Assembly (NCBI RefSeq): GCF_023952475.1
Contig: NZ_JALHRX010000004.1
Span: 124,001 to 188,000, forward strand
Reading direction: 5' to 3'
Source: Cupriavidus sp. WGlv3
Lineage (GTDB): Bacteria; Pseudomonadota; Gammaproteobacteria; Burkholderiales; Burkholderiaceae
Length of the DNA: 64,000 nucleotides
The position numbers and the translations under genes are program-made. Below, in pieces: positions 36,952-45,961 of the stretch. Positions within the stretch are counted from its first letter, which is position 1. Every line of letters starts with the position of its first letter. A model generated the notes under the pieces. That model searched no databases. It had not been told where the DNA came from and saw only the letters and a list, made by a program, of their open reading frames with translations.

Positions 36952-36970
36952 CAGAGCCACCGCGGCGGCG

Positions 36971-37002
36971 TTGCGGGGCGGTGGTTCTCACGCGCCCCGC
37001 AA
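36971..37002. terminator. Hairpin between convergent genes
   Basis: TTGCGGGGCG (36971-36980) and CGCCCCGCAA (36993-37002) form a perfect 10-base-pair stem with a 12-base loop in the gap between the giant kinase and the convergent lipoprotein gene. No strong T run follows on either strand, so termination is likely but not certain. Confidence 0.5.
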
Positions 37003-37009
37003 GCTTGCT

Positions 37010-37699
37010 TCACCCGCAGTTCCCATCGGCCACGCACAGCCCGTGCACCACCATCTCGCCCATGAAATCCATCGAGGCCTGGTCGGAGATGGCTTCGCGC
37101 AGCGCGTCCAGCGCGGCATCGTGGGCATCGCCGGCATTGCCGGCCTGCAGCGGGGTGTCGTGCCAGCGCCGCGGGATCGCGGCAGGATCGACATCGACTC
37201 CGGCCCCCGCGGCCAGCGCTGCCAGTACGGCGCTTTCCGCTTCGGCCAGCGCTTCGGCTGACAGCCCCTTGGCGGTCGCCGTGCCGAAGCTGTCGAAGGC
37301 CTGGCCCGGCGGGCCGCCCGTCAGTTTCCACAGCGCCAGCTCGGTCAGCGGCGTGCAGTTGACGGTGCGTCCGCCCAGCACCAGGCCGTGCAGCCGCTGG
37401 CGGTTCGGCTCGCCCTGTGTGGGCCCGCTTACGAGCCCACCTTCGCAGCGGACCATCAGCGCGCCGTCCGGTACGCCGGACAGGCGGAAGGCGCCGCTGG
37501 CATCGGCCGTGGCGTGGCGCACCTGCCCTTGCGTGTCGCGCACCTGCACGGTGGCGCCGGCCAGCGCCGCGCCCACGGCGGCGGTGCCGCTCACATCCTG
37601 CGCCGGCTCATCCCCGCATGCCGCGACGGCTGCGACCCCGCATGCGAGCACGAGGTGGCGCCAGTGTCGAAGTTGCTTGCCCATGGTATCGGTGCTCAC
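37010..37699 (-). CDS. Lipoprotein with carboxypeptidase-regulatory-like domain
   Basis: A 229-residue protein of unknown function. The lipobox is VAAC (VLACGVAAVAACGDE). A prealbumin-like/carboxypeptidase regulatory domain follows (GAALAGATVQVRDTQGQVRHATADASGAFRLSGVP), then an all-alpha C-terminal part. The GTG at 37699 overlaps the SurE-like stop by four bases (GTGA), pointing to coupled translation; an ATG at 37684 would shorten it by five residues. It is the last gene of the leftward meta-cleavage operon, which suggests an accessory envelope role. Confidence 0.72.
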   Translation of the reverse strand: MSTDTMGKQLRHWRHLVLACGVAAVAACGDEPAQDVSGTAAVGAALAGATVQVRDTQGQVRHATADASGAFRLSGVPDGALMVRCEGGLVSGPTQGEPNRQRLHGLVLGGRTVNCTPLTELALWKLTGGPPGQAFDSFGTATAKGLSAEALAEAESAVLAALAAGAGVDVDPAAIPRRWHDTPLQAGNAGDAHDAALDALREAISDQASMDFMGEMVVHGLCVADGNCG

Positions 37700-38682
37700 G
37701 GAGCCAGGTTGGCCAGCTCGCGACGCGAGCGGTTGAACAGGCCGCGCGCCAGCGGCGTCGGGCGGAAGTCGACATCGAGCGGCGAGATGGTGATGTACTT
37801 CGCCAGGAAGGCCGGCGTCTCGGCGGTCTTTGCCAGCGCGGCCAGTTCGGTCTCGGCCGCGCCCACGTCGATCGAGACGGTGTTGTCGGCATTGCGCTTG
37901 TAGGCCGTGGTAAAGGAATCCACGGTGCCGGGCACGGTCAGGCGCACGCCGGCGGGGGTGCCGCCGACCGGGTAGTTGATGCTGAGCGGGTGGGCCACGG
38001 GCAGCAGCGGCTGGCCGGCGGGGCGGCTGGCCTCCAGGGTCGCGACCACGCGGGCCAGGAAGGCGCCGGCCTTCGGGAACGCGGCGATGGTAGCCGGGAA
38101 GCCGGAGCGTGCCTCGCTAAAGTCCACGCCCACGCTCAGCGCGATGGCGGGCACGCCGCGGCGCGCGGCGAACAGCACGTTCATCACCGTGCCGGAGTGC
38201 GGGATGGAATCCGACAGGTTCTCGCCGAAGTTGGCCCCCGACACCACCAGGTCCGGCGTAAAGCCGCTTTCCGGCGCGACGATCTTCAGGCCGATCGCGG
38301 TGGCGTCGACCGGCGAGCCGGTGCCGATATAGTCGGGGTTGGTGCTGTTGAGCGCGCTGCCCGCGACAAAGGTGGGCTTGACCCGGTGCACGCAGAAGGT
38401 CTCGGCGCTGCCGGCGAGCGGGTCCACCACCAGCCGGGTGCGGCCGTCGGGCGTGGCATAGGCGGCGCCCGAGCCGCTCTGGTTGGTGGCGGGGCCGACC
38501 GTGATCACGCGGTGGCCGGCGTCCTGCAGGGCCTTGCGCACCGCGGTGATGCCGGGCGCGGCGCAGCCGTCGTCATTGGTCAGCAGGATATTGAGGGCGT
38601 GGGCCGGGCTGGACGCGACGGCCAGTGCCGTGGCAGCAAAGGCGAAGCCGGCAAGCCGCGGGCGGGCACGAAGTCTGAGCAT
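37696..38682 (-). CDS. Exported SurE-family 5'/3'-nucleotidase-like protein
   Basis: SurE proteins are metal-dependent nucleotidases/phosphatases. The 328-residue protein begins with a signal peptide (LAGFAFAATALAVASSPAHA) and then has the SurE core: LNILLTNDDGCAAPGITAV (metal-binding Asp pair), VGPATNQSGSG, DLVVSGANFGENLS and HSGTVMNVLFAARRGVPAIALSV. Ordinary SurE is cytosolic and about 250 residues, so the export signal and the 60-residue C-terminal extension are unusual. AGGAGA precedes the ATG at 38682. It lies 73 bases after the aldolase gene. Confidence 0.87.
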   Translation of the reverse strand: MLRLRARPRLAGFAFAATALAVASSPAHALNILLTNDDGCAAPGITAVRKALQDAGHRVITVGPATNQSGSGAAYATPDGRTRLVVDPLAGSAETFCVHRVKPTFVAGSALNSTNPDYIGTGSPVDATAIGLKIVAPESGFTPDLVVSGANFGENLSDSIPHSGTVMNVLFAARRGVPAIALSVGVDFSEARSGFPATIAAFPKAGAFLARVVATLEASRPAGQPLLPVAHPLSINYPVGGTPAGVRLTVPGTVDSFTTAYKRNADNTVSIDVGAAETELAALAKTAETPAFLAKYITISPLDVDFRPTPLARGLFNRSRRELANLAP

Positions 38683-38755
38683 GGGTACCTGTCTCCTCTT
38701 TCTTTGTTGGTGATGAAAGCAGTGCCCGGCGTACCGGGCCGGATCGAAAGCGTCC

Positions 38756-39781
38756 TTACGCGACGGGCAGGCCGCGCGCACGCGCCAGCGTGATCGCGGT
38801 GTCCTCGATCATGTCTTCCTGGCCGCCCACCAGCCGCTGCCGGCCGAGCTCCACCAGGATCTCGCGCGCGGGGATGCGGTACTTGGCCTCGGCGCGCTTG
38901 GCAAACAGCAGGAACGACGAATACACGCCGGCATAGCCCAGCGTGAGCGCGTCGCGGTCGATGCGGATGGGGTGGTCCATGATCGGCACCACCAGGTCTT
39001 CGGCCACGTCGGCAATGCGGAAGACGTCGACGCCGGTCTCGATGCCCATGCGTTCGCACACGGCCACCAGCACTTCCATCGGGGTATTGCCGGCGCCCGC
39101 GCCCAGGCCTGCGGCGGCCGCGTCGATGCGGGTCGCGCCGCACGCGATCGCGGCGAGCGAATTGGCCACGCCCATGGCCAGGTTGTGGTGGCCGTGGAAG
39201 CCCAGCTCGGTCTCCGGGCGCAGCGCCTGCCGCACCGCGGTGAGCTTCTCGGTGACGTCGTGCGGCAGCATGTGGCCGGCGGAGTCGGTGATGTACAGGC
39301 AGTTGGCGCCGTAGCTTTCCATCAGCAGCGCCTGCTGCACCAGCGTCTGCACCGGCGCCATGTGCGCCATCATCAGGAAGCCGACGGTATCCATGCCGAG
39401 CTTGCGCGCCATGCCGATATGCTGCTCCGAGACATCGGCCTCGGTGCAGTGCGTGGCCACGCGGATGGTCTGCACGCCGATCTCGTGCGCCATGCGCAGG
39501 TGGTCGAGGGTGCCGATGCCGGGCAGCAGCAGCGCCGACACGCGCGCCTGTTTCAGCTCGCCCAGCACCGCGCGCAGGTATTCCTCGTCGCTGTGTGCAG
39601 GGAAGCCGTAGTTGACCGATGCGCCGCCCAGGCCATCGCCGTGGGTGACTTCGATCAGCGGCACGCCGGCGGCGTCTAGCCCGCGGGCGATGCTTTTCAT
39701 CTGCTCCAGCGAGATCTGGTGGCGCTTCGGATGCATGCCGTCGCGCAGCGTCATGTCGTGCAGGGTAATGCGTTGGGCCAT
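38756..39781 (-). CDS. 4-hydroxy-2-oxovalerate aldolase, MhpE/DmpG/TesG type
   Basis: Cleaves 4-hydroxy-2-oxoacids to pyruvate and an aldehyde, the last step of meta-cleavage pathways. The 341 residues form an HMGL-like TIM barrel with [11 protein letters not shown] at the N-terminus (metal/substrate site), [15 protein letters not shown] (metal His pair) and [18 protein letters not shown]. The C-terminal helical part is the one used to bind the aldehyde dehydrogenase partner and channel the aldehyde. It is 11 bases downstream of that partner gene, as in known operons. Confidence 0.95.
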   Translation of the reverse strand: MAQRITLHDMTLRDGMHPKRHQISLEQMKSIARGLDAAGVPLIEVTHGDGLGGASVNYGFPAHSDEEYLRAVLGELKQARVSALLLPGIGTLDHLRMAHEIGVQTIRVATHCTEADVSEQHIGMARKLGMDTVGFLMMAHMAPVQTLVQQALLMESYGANCLYITDSAGHMLPHDVTEKLTAVRQALRPETELGFHGHHNLAMGVANSLAAIACGATRIDAAAAGLGAGAGNTPMEVLVAVCERMGIETGVDVFRIADVAEDLVVPIMDHPIRIDRDALTLGYAGVYSSFLLFAKRAEAKYRIPAREILVELGRQRLVGGQEDMIEDTAITLARARGLPVA

Positions 39782-39792
39782 GGCCGGGCTCC

Positions 39793-40698
39793 TCAGGCAG
39801 TGGCGGTTTCAGGGCTGCCGGCGCGCATGGCGGCGGCGATGCGTTCGGCGGTCCTGGCGGCCGAGGCGGTCATGATGTCTAGGTTGCCGGCGTACTTGGG
39901 CAGGTAGTCGCCCAGGCCTTCGACCTCCAGGAAGATCGAGACGCGCTTGCCGTCGAACACCGGGCCGTTCTTTAACGTGTAGCCGGGCACGTACTTGCGC
40001 ACCTCGGCAATCATGTTGTGCACCGACGCAGTGATCGCGGCAACGTCGGGGGCGTCTTCGGTCAGGCAGTGGATGGTGTCGCGCATGATCAGCGGCGGCT
40101 CGGCCGGATTGATCACGATGATGGCCTTGCCCTGGCGCGCGCCGCCCACGGCCTCGATCGCGCCCGCGGTGGTGCGCGTGAACTCGTCGATATTGCGGCG
40201 CGTGCCGGGCCCGACCGAGCGCGACGACACCGTCGCCACGATCTCGCCATACGCCACCGGCTGCACGCGCGATACCGCATACACCATCGGGATGGTGGCC
40301 TGCCCGCCGCAGGTGACCATGTTGACGTTCATCTCGTTGCTGCCGATATGGGCCTCGAGGTTGACCGGCGGCACGCAGAACGGCCCGATCGCCGCCGGCG
40401 TCAGGTCGATCACGCGCACGCCGCGCGCGGTCAGCCTGGCCGAGTGCTCGGCGTGGACGTAGGCCGAGGTGGCATCGAAGGCGATGCGGATATCGTCGGC
40501 CTCCAGGTGCGGCAGCAGGCCGTCGATGCCGTCGCTGGTGGTCTTCAGCCCCAGCTCGCGCGCGCGCGCCAGGCCTTCGGAGGTGGGCTCCACGCCGACC
40601 ATCCAGACCGGTTCCAGGATGTCGCTGCGGCGCAGCTTGTAGAGCAGGTCGGTGCCGATATTGCCGGGACCGATCAGGGCGCATCGGATCTTGTTCAT
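39793..40698 (-). CDS. Acetaldehyde dehydrogenase (acylating), MhpF/DmpF/TesF type
   Basis: Converts acetaldehyde (or propanal) with CoA and NAD+ to the acyl-CoA, in complex with the aldolase. The 301 residues start with a Rossmann motif ([17 protein letters not shown]) and contain the catalytic Cys130 in [19 protein letters not shown], close to the position in DmpF. The C-terminal [16 protein letters not shown] segment is typical. The length equals that of characterised homologs. It sits between the hydratase and aldolase genes. Confidence 0.95.
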   Translation of the reverse strand: MNKIRCALIGPGNIGTDLLYKLRRSDILEPVWMVGVEPTSEGLARARELGLKTTSDGIDGLLPHLEADDIRIAFDATSAYVHAEHSARLTARGVRVIDLTPAAIGPFCVPPVNLEAHIGSNEMNVNMVTCGGQATIPMVYAVSRVQPVAYGEIVATVSSRSVGPGTRRNIDEFTRTTAGAIEAVGGARQGKAIIVINPAEPPLIMRDTIHCLTEDAPDVAAITASVHNMIAEVRKYVPGYTLKNGPVFDGKRVSIFLEVEGLGDYLPKYAGNLDIMTASAARTAERIAAAMRAGSPETATA

Positions 40699-40725
40699 GG
40701 TGTTTGGGATCGCAAGGTCAGACAG

Positions 40726-41508
40726 TCAGGAGAACACGGCGGCGCAGCCGCCGATGCCGGTGATATGCATGGACAGGCGGTCGCCGGCCTGCACGGGAAT
40801 CAGCGCCGCCAGCGAGCCCGACAGGATGGTCTCGCCGGCGAGCAGGGGAATGCCGTAGCTGCCCAGGGTGTTGGCCAGCCACGCCACCGCGTCGGCGGGG
40901 TGGCCCAGCGCGGCGCTGCCCAGGCCGGTGGCGACGCATTCGCCGTTCTTGTCGAGCGTCATCGCGCACGCGGCCAGGTCCAGCGCATGCGGGCTCACGC
41001 GCTCGTCGCCGAGCACATAGACGCCGCACGAGGCGTTGTCGGCAACGGTGTCCTCGATGCGGATGCGCCAGTCGCGGATGCGCGAATCGACGATCTCGAA
41101 GCAGGCCGCCACCGCCTCGGTGGCGTCGAGCACGTCGTCGCGCGTCACGCCCGGGCCGCGCAGGTCGCGCCGCAGGAAGAAGGCGATCTCGCCCTCGGCG
41201 CGCGGCTGGATCAGCGAAGCGGTGGGAATGGGCTGGCCGGCGGCGTAGTGCATGCTCTGCAGCAGGATGCCGAAGTCGGGCTGGTGCACGTCCAGCATCT
41301 GCTGCACGGCGGCGCTGGTCACGCCGATCTTCTTGCCGGTGACGCGGTCGCCGGCCGCCAGCCGGTGGGCGACAAAGCCCTGCTGGATGCGGTAGGCGGC
41401 GTTGACATCCAGCGCCAGGCCGCGGCCGCTGAGCGGCGGCACCGGCGTGCGCGTGACCAGCGCCTGGTGGAGTTCGTTGCTGAGCGTGGTGATCAGGTCG
41501 GCATTCAT
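40726..41508 (-). CDS. 2-hydroxypenta-2,4-dienoate hydratase, MhpD/DmpE/TesE type
   Basis: Hydrates 2-hydroxydienoates to 4-hydroxy-2-oxoacids in meta-cleavage catabolism; a FAH-superfamily-related fold needing a divalent metal. The 260 residues include VNAAYRIQQGFVAHRLAAGDRVTGKKIGVTS, QPRAEGEIAFFL (metal-binding Glu residues) and CFEIVDSRIRDW. The ATG at 41508 (MNADLITTLSNEL) is preferred to an upstream ATG that adds ten residues. It is the first of the hydratase-dehydrogenase-aldolase set, 56 bases after the DUF1302 gene. Confidence 0.93.
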   Translation of the reverse strand: MNADLITTLSNELHQALVTRTPVPPLSGRGLALDVNAAYRIQQGFVAHRLAAGDRVTGKKIGVTSAAVQQMLDVHQPDFGILLQSMHYAAGQPIPTASLIQPRAEGEIAFFLRRDLRGPGVTRDDVLDATEAVAACFEIVDSRIRDWRIRIEDTVADNASCGVYVLGDERVSPHALDLAACAMTLDKNGECVATGLGSAALGHPADAVAWLANTLGSYGIPLLAGETILSGSLAALIPVQAGDRLSMHITGIGGCAAVFS

Positions 41509-41564
41509 GGCGGAAAAGAGGGCGGTCCGCGCGGCCATGCAGGCGGCGCGGACCGGGACGAGGG

Positions 41565-43136
41565 TCAGAACGAATACTTGGCGTTGAAGGCCACGTAGTC
41601 GCGGTCCGCCAGCGGGCGGTTGACGATGTTGGCGCCGCCGATAAACGCGGCGTAGGTCAGGTTGAGCTCAAGATTGTTCAGGTACTTGAAGGTCAGCCCG
41701 ACGCTGGCGCGCTTGTCGCTATAGCCCATCAGCGTGCCGAAGGCGCCGGCCACCGCCGACCTGCCGCTGAACTGCTGCGCATAGGTCAGCGGCACGGTGA
41801 CGTCCCAGCCGTCGAACACGTTGTTGTAGGTCAGCGACCAGCCCACCTGGAACGCCGCCGAGTTGCGCGTGTTCGACAGCTTGCTGAAGCCCATGACCGG
41901 ATCCACGTCCAGCACGTGCAGGTACGAGACTTCGCCCAGCAGCGACTGCGAATCGGCGAGGAAGGACGGGCCCACCGAATAGATCGCGGACAGGTTGCCC
42001 TGCAGCGCCTTGCCGCGCGAGGCGGTGGGCGACCCCGCCACGTCCACCAGCATCGGTATGCCGTCCTTGTAGCTGACTTCACCGGCGACGTTGGCGCCGA
42101 GCAGCTGCGTCGAGAAGCTGGCGCCGGTCAGGTTGATGCCGCCGTAGAACTTCTGCTGGTACTGCAGCGTGGGGAACAGCGCGGTGACCACGCTCGGGTT
42201 CTTGTCGTGGTAGCGCAACTGGTAGATGCCGATCTCGGTGTCCTCGAACACGCGGAAGCGGGCACCGACACCCCATTGGCCCCAGTCGGACGGGCGGATA
42301 TCCGGGCCGCGCGGGATGTTGAAGCCAGGCCCGATGATGAACTCGGCGCCGGGCCCGACCACGTCTGTGGTGCTGAAATAGCTGCCCGGGGCGAACATCT
42401 GGTTCGGCTTGTAGGTGAACTGGTAGTAGCCCATCAGGCTGAACGTTGGCGTCACCTGCAGCTGCAGCGAGGCCTGTGGCACCGGCAGCAGGATGTCCTT
42501 GACCTCGGCGCCGGGCACGAAGGCCTTGGTCGCATCTGCGGGCCCTTGCGCGCCGGCGATGTTGGCGAAGAACAGGCTCTCGCCCCAGGCCACCACCTGG
42601 TTGCCCAGCTTGAAGCTCAGCTGTGTGCCGCCGATCGGCGTGGCGCCGTAGACATAGGCGTCGAGCAGCTGTGCGCGGTGCTCGTGGTAGTCCTTCGCCG
42701 ACTCGGTGAACTGGTTGAACGGCCCGCTGTGGTTGACCGTGAACGGCGCGTTGTTGGAGTTGGTGCCGCTGTAGGCCCAGTCGTAAAACACGCTGCCGCG
42801 CAGCAGCGCACCGAATTCGCCGCGCTTCAGGTGCGCTTCGCCCAGCAGCGAGACGCGGTTCGCGGTCATGTCGCCGCGCTTGAAGTTGCGGTCGCCGTCG
42901 TCGCCGTTGATATTGGCCGGGCTCAGCAGCGCGTCGCTCTGGCGGCCGGTGCGCAGCGCCGCGCCGTAGGACGCGGTGACGCTGTAGTCGAGCGTGGTGT
43001 CGTTGCCGAAGTCGATGGTGTCGCCGGCTTGCACGGGCTGCGCAAGGAGCGCGGCCAGCGCCGTCAGGGCCGCTGCTGCGGCGATGGGCCGCAGCCGGTT
43101 GCGGCGCTGCTGTGGCCCGCGTGGTGGTTGGTACAT
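41565..43136 (-). CDS. DUF1302-family outer-membrane protein
   Basis: A 523-residue predicted beta-barrel. A signal peptide (IAAAAALTALAALLAQPVQA) is followed by GDTIDFGNDTTLDYSVTASYGAALRTG and many amphipathic strands, ending NAKYSF with the terminal Phe. DUF1302 proteins occur beside steroid, terpenoid and hydrocarbon catabolic genes and are thought to help uptake of hydrophobic substrates; the usual DUF1329 partner is not in this window. GGGGAGA precedes the ATG at 43136. A CGGACTA motif lies about 100 bases upstream. Confidence 0.88.
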   Translation of the reverse strand: MYQPPRGPQQRRNRLRPIAAAAALTALAALLAQPVQAGDTIDFGNDTTLDYSVTASYGAALRTGRQSDALLSPANINGDDGDRNFKRGDMTANRVSLLGEAHLKRGEFGALLRGSVFYDWAYSGTNSNNAPFTVNHSGPFNQFTESAKDYHEHRAQLLDAYVYGATPIGGTQLSFKLGNQVVAWGESLFFANIAGAQGPADATKAFVPGAEVKDILLPVPQASLQLQVTPTFSLMGYYQFTYKPNQMFAPGSYFSTTDVVGPGAEFIIGPGFNIPRGPDIRPSDWGQWGVGARFRVFEDTEIGIYQLRYHDKNPSVVTALFPTLQYQQKFYGGINLTGASFSTQLLGANVAGEVSYKDGIPMLVDVAGSPTASRGKALQGNLSAIYSVGPSFLADSQSLLGEVSYLHVLDVDPVMGFSKLSNTRNSAAFQVGWSLTYNNVFDGWDVTVPLTYAQQFSGRSAVAGAFGTLMGYSDKRASVGLTFKYLNNLELNLTYAAFIGGANIVNRPLADRDYVAFNAKYSF

Positions 43137-43233
43137 GGTGGTCTCCCCGTGGAATCGGTGTTGGTTCATTGCCTGGCACTTCGATCGGCGCTCGCCTGGA
43201 CGAGAAGCGTAGAGAGGGGGAGCCATGCACAAA

Positions 43234-43250
43234 TCGGCAGAACGGACTAG
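43234..43250 (-). promoter_or_regulatory. Shared CGGAC(T/G)A motif, copy 1 (before the DUF1302 gene)
   Basis: TCGGCAG, AA, CGGACTAG at 43234-43250, ending about 100 bases upstream of the DUF1302 start. It matches three further copies in this island (44142, 47003, 47904), each 55-110 bases before a start codon. Confidence 0.5.
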
Positions 43251-43273
43251 GCGCTTACCCTACGGGCAGCGGC

Positions 43274-43306
43274 TCAGGTGCGACTCAGGTGCGACTCAGG
43301 TGCGAT
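43274..43306. repeat. Three tandem 11-base repeats at the SDR stop codon
   Basis: The unit TCAGGTGCGAC occurs at 43274 and 43285, and once more with the last base changed at 43296. On the minus strand each unit contains a TGA, and because 11 is not a multiple of 3 the three copies place stops in all three frames. The first one met is the stop of the SDR gene. Confidence 0.85.
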
Positions 43307-44084
43307 TGATCGAGGCCGCGTCGAGAAAGGCCGGCCGTTCGCCGCCGCCATCGATGACGAGATTGGCGCCGCTCACGTACGAAGCCTGCGGCGACGCCAG
43401 GAACAGGCAGGCGGCGGCGATGTCTTCCGGCAGCGCCAGCCGGCCCAGCGGCACCGTCGCCGCCATGCTGCGCAACGCCGCCGGATCGCCGTAGTGCTGC
43501 TGCTGCGAGGTATCGGTCAGCACCATGCCCGGGCTGACCGCGGCCACGCGCACGCGCGGCGCCCATTCCACCGCGAGCGTGCGCACCGCATTGAGGATGC
43601 CGGCCTTGGCGGCGCCGTAGGCGGCGGTGCCTGGCGACGGGCGCAGCGCACTGACGCTGCCGACGAACAGCTGGGTGCCGCCGCCCGCCTGCTGCTGCAT
43701 GCGCGCATTGCAGCGCTGGGCCAGCTGCAGCGGCGCCACCAGGTTGAGCCGGATCACCGACTCGAGCAGCCGCGGCGAGGCGTCGGCGACCAGCGCGAAC
43801 GGCGCGCCGCCGGCGTTGTGGACCACCACGTCCAGGGTCGGGCTGACCTGCGCGATCTGCGCCAGCATGGCGTCGGTCTGTTCCAGGTCGCGGATGTCCG
43901 CGGCAATGAAGCGGGCGCTGCGGCCGTCCGCGGCCGGCAGTTCGCTGTCGTCGGCGGGCGCGGTGCGGCCGCATACGAACACCTGCGCGCCGGCGCGCAG
44001 GAAGGCCTCGCTGATGGCGCGGCCGATGCCGCGCATGCCGCCGGTGACCAGCACGGTCTGGCCGGTGTAATCGAATCCTGTCAT
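43296..44084 (-). CDS. Short-chain dehydrogenase/reductase
   Basis: A 262-residue NAD(P)-dependent oxidoreductase. The cofactor motif TGGMRGIG (about residues 15-22), HNAGG, an SVSALRP Ser and the catalytic YGAAK are present, and the C-terminus has YVSGANLVIDGGG. Classical SDRs of this kind oxidise ring or side-chain hydroxyls. It is the first gene leftward from the divergent promoter it shares with the hydrolase gene, 159 bases from the DUF1302 gene, which has its own motif copy. The substrate is unknown. Confidence 0.9.
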   Translation of the reverse strand: MTGFDYTGQTVLVTGGMRGIGRAISEAFLRAGAQVFVCGRTAPADDSELPAADGRSARFIAADIRDLEQTDAMLAQIAQVSPTLDVVVHNAGGAPFALVADASPRLLESVIRLNLVAPLQLAQRCNARMQQQAGGGTQLFVGSVSALRPSPGTAAYGAAKAGILNAVRTLAVEWAPRVRVAAVSPGMVLTDTSQQQHYGDPAALRSMAATVPLGRLALPEDIAAACLFLASPQASYVSGANLVIDGGGERPAFLDAASINRT

Positions 44085-44141
44085 TGGGCTTGCCCCGTTT
44101 TGCATGGAGCGCCCATCGTAGGAGAAGTGGCGCGGCGGCTC

Positions 44142-44158
44142 GTAGTCCGAATGAACGA
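44142..44158. promoter_or_regulatory. Shared CGGAC(T/G)A motif, copy 2 (divergent SDR/hydrolase promoter)
   Basis: GTAGTCCG, AA, TGAACGA at 44142-44158 (minus strand reading CGGACTAC). It is nearly central in the 129-base divergent region: 58 bases from the SDR start and 56 bases from the hydrolase start, suiting a regulator acting on both. Confidence 0.5.
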
Positions 44159-44213
44159 TGCCCGGGGCGGTGGCGCTGCGCAAGATGCTGGGCAAACCAA
44201 GGGAGACGCCCTC

Positions 44214-45116
44214 ATGTCCGCTACCTCGCAGCACACGTCCTCGACACCTCCGTCCACGTCCACCAAGCCAGCTTCGCTCCACCCCAACCTGCCGGTGGGA
44301 CGCTTCGTCACCACCGCCACGGGCCTGCGCCTGCACTGCCTGGATGCCGGCGCCGGCGAGCCGGTGGTCTTTATCCACGGCAGCGGACCGGGCGCGAGCG
44401 GGCACAGCAACTTCCGCCACAACGTGCCGGCGTTCGCCGCGGCGGGCTTCCGCACCGTGGTGGTGGACCTGCCGGGCTACGGGTTGTCGTCCAAGCCGGA
44501 CGATGTCGAATACACGCTGGACTTCTTCGTCGCCGCGCTGCGCGAGCAGCTGCTGGCGCTGGAACTGCCGCGCTGCGTGCTGGTGGGCAACTCGCTGGGC
44601 GGCGCGATCGCGCTGCAGTACGCGCTCGATTATCCCGAGCATGTCAGCCGACTGGTGATGATGGCGCCCGGCGGCGTGGAGGAGCGCGAAACCTATTTCC
44701 AGATGGCGGGGATCCAGCGCATGGTGTCGCTGTTCACCGGCGGCCACATGAACCCTGACACCATGCGCCAGCTGCTGCAATTGCTGGTGCACGACGCCAG
44801 CCTGGTCACCGACGCGCTGGTCGAAGAGCGCATGGCGGTATGCCGCGAGCAGCCGCGCGAGGTGCTGGCCACCATGAAGGTGCCCAACCTGACCGCGCGG
44901 CTGGGCGAGATCCGCTGCCCGGTGCTGGGCTTCTGGGGCACCGAGGACCAGTTCAATCCCGCCGCGGGCGCGGCGAAGTTCCTGAGCGGCTGCGCCGATG
45001 CGCGCTTTGTCATGATCAACCGCTGCGGCCACTGGGTGATGGTCGAGCACGCGGCGTATTTCAACCGCGAATGCCTGGGCTTCCTGGCCGATACCGCCCC
45101 GGGCGGCGCGGCATAA
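44214..45116 (+). CDS. Meta-cleavage-product-type alpha/beta hydrolase
   Basis: A 300-residue serine hydrolase resembling BphD/HsaD/TesD, which cleave C-C bonds in ring-opened dienoates. The oxyanion segment FIHGSGPGASGHSNFRHN is characteristic of the C-C hydrolases; the nucleophile is Ser127 in GNSLGGAIAL, the acid lies in GTEDQF and the base in NRCGHWVMVEHA. GGGAGA precedes the ATG at 44214. The product would feed the hydratase-dehydrogenase-aldolase set encoded on the other strand. The exact substrate (steroid-, biphenyl- or phenylpropionate-type) cannot be decided. Confidence 0.88.
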   Translation: MSATSQHTSSTPPSTSTKPASLHPNLPVGRFVTTATGLRLHCLDAGAGEPVVFIHGSGPGASGHSNFRHNVPAFAAAGFRTVVVDLPGYGLSSKPDDVEYTLDFFVAALREQLLALELPRCVLVGNSLGGAIALQYALDYPEHVSRLVMMAPGGVEERETYFQMAGIQRMVSLFTGGHMNPDTMRQLLQLLVHDASLVTDALVEERMAVCREQPREVLATMKVPNLTARLGEIRCPVLGFWGTEDQFNPAAGAAKFLSGCADARFVMINRCGHWVMVEHAAYFNRECLGFLADTAPGGAA

Positions 45117-45153
45117 TTGCCTCCGCCCACACGATAAATACCAAGGAGACATC

Positions 45154-45939
45154 ATGGAATACCCGTATGACCTGTTCGGCCTGCGCGGCAAGGTGGCGGC
45201 CATCACCGGGGCCGCGCGCGGCATCGGCGCCGAGACCGCGCGCATGCTCGCGGCCGCTGGTGCCAGGGTGGCCGTGCTCGACGTGCTGGAAGCAGACGGC
45301 AAGGCCACCGCCGAAGCGATCTGCGCGGCCGGCGGCGAGGCCGCGTTCTGGCAGCTCGACGTCACCCGCGAAGACGAGGTGGCGCGCGTATTCACCGAGA
45401 TCGCCGAGCGCTTCGGCGGCCTTGGCATCCTGGTGAACAACGCCGGCATCGAAGGGCCCAATGCGCCCACCCATGAACTGGCGCTGGAGCAATGGCAGCA
45501 GGTGATGGCGGTGAACGTGACCGGCACCTTCCTGTGCACCAAGCACGCCATCGCGCACATGGAGCGCGCCGGCGGCGGCGCCATCGTCAACGTGTCGTCG
45601 ATGTACGGCATCGCCGGCGGGCCGGACGTGCCGCCGTATCACGCGTCGAAGGCGGCGGTGCGGATGATGGCCAAGACCGACGCGCTGCTGTACGCGGGCA
45701 AGAACATCCGCGCCAATTCGATCCATCCCGGCTTTATCCGCACGCCGATGCTGGAACACGTGGCCCAGGTTTCCGGGCAGGGTGAAGGGCTGTTCGACTA
45801 CCTGGGTGGCCTTACGCCCGCGGGCAAGGTGGGACAGCCGCGCGACATCGCCGCGGGCATCCTGTACCTGGTGTCTGAAGCCGGACGCTACGTCACCGGC
45901 GCCGAGCTGGTGATCGACGGCGGCTACACCGCACGCTGA
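45154..45939 (+). CDS. Short-chain dehydrogenase/reductase (3-oxoacyl/hydroxysteroid type)
   Basis: A 261-residue classical SDR: cofactor loop TGAARGIG near residues 19-26, NNAG, catalytic Ser in VNVSSMYGIAGG, YHASK active site and a C-terminal GAELVIDGGYTAR. CAAGGAGAC precedes the ATG. It lies 37 bases after the hydrolase gene and 22 bases before the ketosteroid-isomerase-like gene, consistent with dehydrogenation of a hydroxyl beside a double bond that is then isomerised. Confidence 0.92.
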   Translation: MEYPYDLFGLRGKVAAITGAARGIGAETARMLAAAGARVAVLDVLEADGKATAEAICAAGGEAAFWQLDVTREDEVARVFTEIAERFGGLGILVNNAGIEGPNAPTHELALEQWQQVMAVNVTGTFLCTKHAIAHMERAGGGAIVNVSSMYGIAGGPDVPPYHASKAAVRMMAKTDALLYAGKNIRANSIHPGFIRTPMLEHVAQVSGQGEGLFDYLGGLTPAGKVGQPRDIAAGILYLVSEAGRYVTGAELVIDGGYTAR

Positions 45940-45961
45940 AACCCACCACCAGGAGCAACCC

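Noticed and set aside
34078..36960. 960-codon minus-strand frame antisense to the giant sensor
   Set aside because: The sense strand has coherent ATPase, GAF and histidine-kinase motifs; the antisense product has only biased composition.
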